From assembly GCF_964355755.1 (NCBI RefSeq), contig NC_092674.1:19742001-19806000 (forward strand): 64,000 nucleotides of DNA, in the 5' to 3' direction. The stretch is from Antedon mediterranea. Its lineage: Eukaryota > Echinodermata > Crinoidea > Comatulida > Antedonidae. Position numbers and translations under genes: made by a program. Below, in pieces: positions 57,061 through 64,000 of this stretch (within the stretch, counting starts at the first letter, position 1; every line of letters starts with the position of its first letter). The notes under the pieces were generated by a model, which was not told where the DNA came from, did not search any database, and worked only from the letters and a program-made list of their open reading frames with translations.

Positions 57061-57697
57061 AGCCACAAGAGCACCCCCTCTCCTAAGAGTTTCCTGCCCA
57101 AGGATTTTGGCCTCATCATGGTTGTGGCTGAGGTAAGAAAAATAGGAAAAGATAGAGCGATACAGGGGCGGTCGCAGACTCGCAGGACTATTTTAAGAGG
57201 GTTGCCCAAAGACTCCAGTGCTGTAGAAAATGAGTATTTGAGCAAGAAAATTGTTAAATGACACCCCTACATGGTAGGCCTACTCTCGGACGTAAAATTC
57301 ATAATAAATTGCACCTCTAGTTCGACGGAAATGTCACTCATTCTATAGTGCGCTAGCAAACAGAGGATCGTAGCCGCAGCCACAAGAGCACCCCCTCTCC
57401 TAAGAGTTTCCTGCCCAAGGATTTTGGCCTCATCATGGTTGTGGCTGAGGTAAGAAAAATAGGAAAAGATAGAGCGCTACAGGGGCGGTCGCAGACTCGC
57501 AGGACTATTTTAAGAGGGTTGCCCAAAGACTCCAGTGCTATAGAAAATGAGTATTTGAGCAAGAAAATTGTTAAATGACTGTGACACCCCTACATGGTAG
57601 GCCTACTCTCGCACGTAAAATTCATAATAAATTGCACCTCTAGTTCGACGGAAATGTCACTCATTCTATAGTGCGCTAGCAAACAGAGGATCGTAGC
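57061..57697 (+). repeat. Recent tandem duplication, 317-bp period
   Basis: 57061-57374 and 57378-57697 differ by a handful of substitutions and a 6-bp insertion (gactgt) in the second copy. Each carries aggggcggtcgcagactcgc (hAT-like end) and ends cagaggatcgtagc. Confidence 0.9.
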
Positions 57698-59869
57698 ATA
57701 ATGTTATTCGACCGGTAATAAAACATACGCGACTAACAATGCCTATAGGATAACATTTTTGTTTTTGTTCAATGCGAACGTCACGGGGAAGTTCCCGATG
57801 AAGGTACTTCTGGTACGGTATTACATTCTAATAACTGTACTCATATTGTAAATTTATTAGCAATTAATAATTTTAAAAAGTTATGCAAAAAAATATGAAG
57901 CTGCTTCTATAAATATATTGCGCAAAACGTTAAATTGTGTTATTTTCAATTAAATGCTAAATAAAGTCAGATGTTAAAACCATAATTTCAAAAATTCATT
58001 TTTTATTTATCCACTATAAACTTGAAAAAAGGTGTTGTTTAAACCACACTCCAAAATAAAACAAAGAAAATTATGATATGACATTTGCAGAAGGAAGCAA
58101 ACTTTGCTCTGCTACCGGTATAACACGATTCAAATTTCGGAACTTCCATAAATTACTACGGAAATTCGGCCTAATATTTACGGACGTATGGAAGTGAAGA
58201 TAAATAGGGTACTACACGCATCGAAAAAAAAAACTATAGGCACAATTATGATTTGGCCTAAAAATTGGCCTTAGATTATGGAAGACCCCCTGCAAAACGC
58301 AATAATTATGGACAGATCGATTATTAGCCTTGGTAATATGCCTAATATTTAAAAAGAATGAATATAAGCTATATTTTTGTTTTGTCGCAAAGTTCATGTG
58401 AATGCTTGATCCATTAGAGGTAATCTGTGATAGTTTTTATTTGCTTGTATTATAACACAAGTTCATTTTGGATTTTCAGTAAATTACCACTGGTTTATTT
58501 AAGGTCAACACACTGTAACTAATCCCTCACCATTCAATCAACAATTATTATACTACCATTGTTGAAGAATTGATTGCGTGATATCAAAATGGATTGATTT
58601 AAAACGTAACAAAGATACGACCTTGTCTGGTATTTATGCATTTAAAATAAATTTTGTTTGTGAAATATTTTGGTTAGGTCGCTAAATTCGTTGGCGCCAG
58701 ACTTTACTTCTTTTACCAATTTTAACAATAAGCTAACAACAAAACATTGAACAATGATAAAATGCCGTAAAACTCTGTAACTACTTTATGACTAAGTCTA
58801 TCAAGTTCCGAGTTTGCTCAGCTACCGACGCGGTATAATAATTCTCTGTTAATTCTGAAATTTGCCCTAATATTTCGGACGTATACGGAAATGAAGATAA
58901 ACTGGGTACTCCACGGAAAAATAAAACTATACGCAAAACTATGATTTGGCCTTAAATTATGGAAAAACGCAATAATGTTGAACAAATTGACGACCCATAG
59001 GACGGGTTTTTCCCGAACACAGTGTGTGTTGTCCTCCTTTCGTACCTCTCATCAAGAGAGAGATACATCTCCCTGCTCTCTAACGCGCGCACCACAAGCA
59101 ACTAATCAATCAGAAATTTGTTCTGCGTATGCTCAGAAACTTATCTACTTTTATCTGTGCGCGGTATAGTGGGCCTATTGGTGATTGCTGTGCCAATTTA
59201 CAAATATTCTCTTTCAGACTAGACTTCTATAACGTATAAATATGGGTATTGTATACGAAGAAATGGGACTCAATTTTAATTTAGTGGCAGAAACAACATT
59301 TAGTATGAAATTAAGGGTGTTGCCCGGGCCACTAAGGCAACACCCCTGGGTCCGCCCCTGCGCTAAATGCTTGGAAATTAGTGTTATTGAAAATATCAGG
59401 ATGTTTGGTAGAAAATATGCCTGATACTGTACACCGCACCGCGGCACCATACCAAACTGTTGCTGTCCGACATGACTGTGCCCTACACACACCTGGCATA
59501 TGTTTCAGTCCATCACGTCTCCTTGTGTTTTCGAGGAAATAATGACCCTCAACGCCCCACTCGGGGTGGGGGCTGCAGGATACAGTCCAACAGTATAAAA
59601 CAAGAAATAAGGCCATGGCCTAACGTGGCTGGGAGTCATTGGACAACTAGGTCTACTTGACCTGGCTGGGCTAGCTAAAGTAGGTAGGGGATAAAAGGCC
59701 TAAAAAATCGGACAGAAAATGTGGAGTTATTTACATGTATTTGACTAATACAGTACAAATATAACAAAATATAGCAAAATAGTCAACAAAATATTGATAA
59801 TAAAATACAATCATTTTAAAGTTAAAAAAGGGTTATTATTATTATTATATAATATATCGATTGTAGTAT
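57698..59869. other. Non-genic region with a diverged repeat pair
   Basis: 58080-58300 and 58810-58990 share gatttggcct, cggacgtat, gaagataaa(c/t)(t/a)gggtac and aaaactata, an old duplication. A CAGGGGCGGACCCAGG-type end (on the minus strand) occurs near 59340-59362. Confidence 0.4.
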
Positions 59870-61120
59870 TTACCACCTCTATGGAACGACCAACGTCTCT
59901 CATAAGGGACCGATTCTCATAACCGACCACCTTTCCTAACGAAAGCTTCTCTCGGAAGCGACCACCTCTTTTAAGGGACCACTGCCTCTCGAAAGTGACC
60001 ACGTGTCTTAATTACCACTCGCAAGGGCCAGAAACTGACAGCGTGTCTCTGTGTGTTTTCAGAATTCGTTTGCCATTTTGATTTTTTTAAATTTTATTTC
60101 ATTTAATTTAAAAAAATCAAAAGTGTGCAATTATAGGTGACTTTAAAGGCCAATATAAATTGAATTGCACTGTTATAAAATTCACCTTTAAACCAACTTG
60201 ACCAATATAGGCTACAGTTAAAAAAACACTTACCCAAAAAATATTCATTGTAGAATATTAGAACCAATTATTTCCCCAAAAGAACAAAGTGTATTTAACC
60301 CCTGTACCCTTTTCACCATAAAACAATTAATCAATGACAGTTTCGAGCAGAAATCAGCCAGCCATCTAATCAACCTTAAGAAGTAGGCCTACCTGCTGGA
60401 AAAATAGGATTTATAGTTAAGCTCACAAATAAGATGGTCATTTAAAAGAGGTGGTCACTTACAGGTGGTGTGGTCGTTAAGAGAGATACGGTAGTCGCTT
60501 ACAAGAGGAGGTCGATTATGAAAAGCAGTCCCTTATGAGAGGAGGTGATCACTTCCGAGAGGTGGTCGATTACGATAAATGGTCCCTTCTTAAAAGAGAC
60601 GGTGATCGTTCAATAGAGGTGGTCACTTACCAGAGGTCGTTGTGACGGGAGATAGTCGATTATGAGAAGCGGTTCCTTTATAGAGAGAAAGAGGTCGTGG
60701 TCCTTTAAAAGAGGTGATCACTTACGAGAGGTGGTCGATTATAAGAAGTGGCCCCTTAACAGAAACGGTGGACGTTTAAAAGAGGTGGTCACTTGACAGA
60801 GGTCGTTGTGACGAAAAATAGTTGATTATGAGAAGCGGTTCTTAATAACGATAAAGATGTCGTGGTCCCTTAACAGAAACGGTGGACGTTCAATAGAGGT
60901 GGTCACTTACAAAAGGTCGTTGTGACAGGAGATAGGTGGTCATTTACGAGAGGTGTGGTCGTTGAGAGGTGGTCGCTTACGGGGTGGTCGATTATGAGAA
61001 GCGGTCTCTTATGAGAGGAGGTGATCCCTTACGAGAGGTGGTTGATTATGAGAAGCGGTCTCTTAACAGAGATGGTGCGATGTGTGGTCGTTTTAGAATG
61101 TTGGTTGCTTACGAGAGGTG
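59870..61120. repeat. Inverted arrays of a degenerate GAGAGGTGGTC repeat
   Basis: The left arm (59870-60015) repeats units such as gaccacct and aagggaccac. The right arm (60430-61120) repeats the complement, ttacgagaggtggtcgatta and gagaagcggtcccttat, in about 20-30-bp degenerate units. The ~400 bp between is unique. No coding potential; looks like a foldback element with expanded arms. Confidence 0.75.
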
Positions 61121-61184
61121 GAAAGTAAAGATCGATGCATTTGCACATGATTTAGACAATTTTGTAAAATATATAATATTTTCT

Positions 61185-61380
61185 ACATTAGCTGGCGATA
61201 GTAACTACATAAGCTGAGAGGCAATTTTCTTTACTACATAAGCTGTTGACCGTTTCTATATTAACTGGTGTTGATTTTTATTTACTACATAAGCTGTTAG
61301 TGTTTCTACATAACCTGGAGGTTTTACTACATAAGCGGTGGATTGTTCTACATTAACGGTTGTTTCGAAATTAGCTGGTG
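61185..61380. repeat. Degenerate TACTACATAAGCTG repeat array
   Basis: At least six variants of tactacataagctg or ttctacattaactgg spaced ~25-35 bp apart. Confidence 0.65.
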
Positions 61381-61399
61381 TTTTCTACATTCTGTGGAG

Positions 61400-61625
61400 C
61401 CGTGAAATGTGCAAAAAGTCACATTTGTGCAAACAACCACATTTGTGCAAACATTTTACCTTCAAATGTGCAAACAACCACATTTGTGCAAACATTTTAC
61501 CTTCAAATGTGCAAATCTGTAAACATTCATTACCCGCAAATGTGCAAACATCACGCCGTTAAATGTAAAAATGGTCAGTTTTGACGTTAAATGTGCAAAA
61601 GGTATTCTACAAATGTGCAAATCAT
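61400..61625. repeat. AAATGTGCAAAC repeat array
   Basis: About ten copies of aaatgtgcaaa or catttgtgcaaac, with a ~45-bp unit (aacattttaccttcaaatgt) repeated twice. Follows directly on the previous array. Confidence 0.75.
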
Positions 61626-61971
61626 TTATTCAGTCAAATTCCTATTACATTTTATATTTTTGGTTCGTAGGTCTTTCAGAGTAGAAATAACAATAGGAAA
61701 AAGAGTCTAATAAATTTAAAATGCTCAATATCATAACAACTAATTATACTGTTGTATTTTATTATGATCAAAGGCTTTAACCCGTCTAAGTCAAATTCAA
61801 GTCGACCCCAAGTCAACTTGCCCAGACGTCAACTCGGCCTCACGTCAACTAAAGTAAGCCTCTACTAATTCTAATCTTTAAACACAACTGCAAGTAACAA
61901 AAACCGATAATTGGTTTTCCCTATCCCTTATATATAGATATGTGTGTGTTAATAGGCATTTATGTGTGTTA

Positions 61972-62211
61972 TATAGGCCAAAATTTAAAAGTGGCGTAAA
62001 AAAATTTTCCCAAGATGGGGATTTTTTTTGGACATTCTATATGGTATACTCTATCAGAAAAACCCCCAAAACATTTCCTATAATTTTTTCCCGCAAATGT
62101 GTATATTAACTGTTCTGCACCCAGGCTAAATCTTTTATTTACTGTTATTGGGTCTTCTACATCAAGCCAAGGTGGTTCATTTGTGTTAGATGGCAATGTA
62201 TCAGAGAGCAT
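61972..62211 (-). CDS. Small ORF of unknown function, possibly an orphan or decayed exon
   Basis: An ATG-initiated frame on the minus strand begins MLSDTLPSNTNEPPWLDVED and has protein-like composition (acidic-polar, then FSLGAEQLIYTFAGKNYRKC). It degrades into Lys/Phe-rich sequence near its end. No acceptor, donor or neighbouring exon was found and no family recognised. It could be a fragment of a gene lying elsewhere. Confidence 0.25.
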
Positions 62212-64000
62212 ATAAATGAAAATCAGTCATGGGCAAAACAAATCTACAAGATACATTTTATTTCTAATATAGGTTATAATTACCATCAAATTTCACTCTA
62301 GCATTTACTACTTTTAGCCAAATAAGAAATGTTTACTTAATACGTTTATAGACGTTCAAAGGTGGCAATCGAAAAAGAATTGAATGCATAACATAATTAT
62401 CCTAGTGAACGCCAGGCTAGTGATCTGGAGTTTGTTGGAGTCCCACATTACTTAAGTATTAATGATTTATTCTTGGTAAAAGTGAAAAATACGTCAGAGT
62501 ATGGCCAAAATATCTGACCAATATTTATCCATCCTTGTAAATAGCTATTCTCTATGTCAATGGTGAATAATTTTACTTCCGGTCATTTTCTTACAAAATA
62601 TTGCATTCCAATAATTATAAATATGTAAGGTCTGAGCAATTTGAGACCATTTTTTAATTTCCATGACCAGCCGTTTTTTTAGATACAGTGCGAGTCAAGG
62701 TCAAGGGTCACTAGTAAAGAACAATAGCATTTCCGGTTACATTTAGTCAAAATGGTCTATTAGAACGAATATAAATATATTTATTCCGAGTATTTTGATA
62801 CCAATATCTTGTCAATAGACCAAAGGGTTATCGAGATATGACCAGAGACTACTGAATAAAAATGCTTGTCAGCTATTCTATATGTCAAAGGTCAATAACT
62901 TTGCTTCTGGACATATTTTTCATCCCCGACATGCCCAATACCTCACCACATCTCTAAACTCCTCCAAATACGTGCCCCACATTACAAGGTTATTCGTAAA
63001 TTGAAAAATTCGCAAACTCGACGTTCGTGAATAACTCGATACCTTTTTCACTGTATAAAGCGTGGTTCTCACTAGAACGCAACGCAGCGACGTATTGAAG
63101 TGCTGTATTGCGTAATCACAGATGGGAACCGACGACGCAACAGCGCATGTTTGATTTCACGCAGGTTTCGTGATCTTATGTATTAGGGGGTTTTAGCTTT
63201 TGTGATCTTATGTTTCATGACACCCCAAAATGTTATGCTTTTTATAGCTAGCTAAATATTTGCTATGCGTGGGTAATTTGTGAATGACGTAGTAGGCTAC
63301 ATAGCCTATAGGTAAGGATGATCTGTACTGCCGTTCATTGCCAGAGGAGGGGGAAATCTGGTAATGTGTCATGATAATGTAACAAGCCAGAGATGAAATC
63401 ACGAATATATTTTGCTGATTGTCGTTGTATTAGTCGTCGTCAGAAGTTGATCGACCGACATCTATTATCATGTGTAGTAGAGCGTACCATCGCCCCAACG
63501 AATAGACGGATTCAAACTCCTCCATCCCACCCCTCCCCTTTCTCCAAGCCCCCACCCACCCCAAGTTAAAAAATTGCAATGCAAAAGATAGGACATAAAG
63601 TTAAGTTTTTAGACCCTCGCCTCCATCCCCTAACTATTTCAAAGTCCTGGATCCACCACTTTCCCCTCCCCAAAATAGAACCAATCAAAAGTCAATGATA
63701 TACTCAGGTATGTTAATGCTACATAACAAATATTGAAGCCCTGATGTGAAATTTCATTTCATTTAAGGTCAGCATGTAAAACATCACACTTTATTATTAA
63801 ATATTGGTTTTAAATTCTATATTTTTTTTACTGTGATGGTTGGATTCAGTATTAATTATTAATTAATAATTATCTGATAATTATTTAATTTCCCATGCAT
63901 AGCAACAGTTACTATGGTAACTAAAATTGAGATATTCTTTAGATTTTGCATATTTATCTTATACAAATTTAAATTTGTAGATTATTAGCAGGCATGCCTT
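62212..64000. other. Right-end region without a supported gene
   Basis: Contains the second copy of the 14993-15110 repeat (62925-63045) and a fragment of the MITE seen at 8546 (63057-63098), then a C-rich tract near 63520-63560. No exon with convincing sites was found. Confidence 0.4.

Overview
This is animal nuclear DNA: AT-rich, with short exons bounded by GT/AG sites, long introns full of non-autonomous transposons, and no operons. The recognisable genes (a PINCH/LIMS LIM-domain protein, an SLC17 anion transporter) and the repeat types (GTCY-microsatellite Helentron-like elements, tRNA-like sequences, Tx1/L1-like and RTE-like LINE debris) fit a marine invertebrate. An echinoderm or another invertebrate deuterostome is my best guess, but nothing here fixes the species.

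Layout. 564-690 (+) is the last coding exon of a PINCH/LIMS gene. 3490-20641 (-) is a 16-exon gene, reconstructed here from splice sites and reading phase, for a protein of about 900 residues. It has an N-terminal SIR2-like (SIR2_2 type) domain, an uncharacterised middle, the N-lobe of a protein kinase (glycine loop, Lys, alpha-C Glu), and a C-terminal RNase Z-like metallo-beta-lactamase domain. Every junction is in phase except the one between the kinase exon and the metallo-beta-lactamase half; the kinase C-lobe is not visible and the intervening 1.26 kb holds repeats. 22150-23897 is a 15-bp minisatellite upstream of that gene. 24523-33197 is a zone of Helentron-like elements plus two tRNA-Val-like sequences. 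It includes a three-level nest (B2 inside B1 inside A) lying in intron 2 of the next gene. 27421-35009 (+) is a five-exon gene for a 565-residue protein I do not recognise, ending in 33-residue repeats with a conserved Asn-x-Tyr-Val motif. 38865-50000 (+) is a complete ten-exon SLC17 (sialin/VGLUT family) transporter of 495 residues. Its third intron carries a broken Tx1/L1-like LINE (-) that is itself interrupted by a chimeric Helentron-like element. 50520-52890 is a dead RTE-like LINE. 53515-55531 holds two inverted copies of another hairpin-plus-CTAG element with tRNA-like inserts. 57061-57697 is a tandem duplication. 59870-61620 is a run of degenerate short-repeat arrays. The rest, up to 64000, has no gene I can support.

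The genes do not form an obvious pathway. The strongest candidate for something undescribed is the SIR2-kinase N-lobe-metallo-beta-lactamase gene. SIR2-like NADases and metallo-beta-lactamase effectors are well known in prokaryotic defence, but I know of no described animal protein joining these parts. Three of its modules have lost key residues or parts: the SIR2 His is Phe, the kinase C-lobe is absent, and the last metallo-beta-lactamase His is Gly. A signalling or scaffold role, or decay, is therefore as plausible as catalysis.
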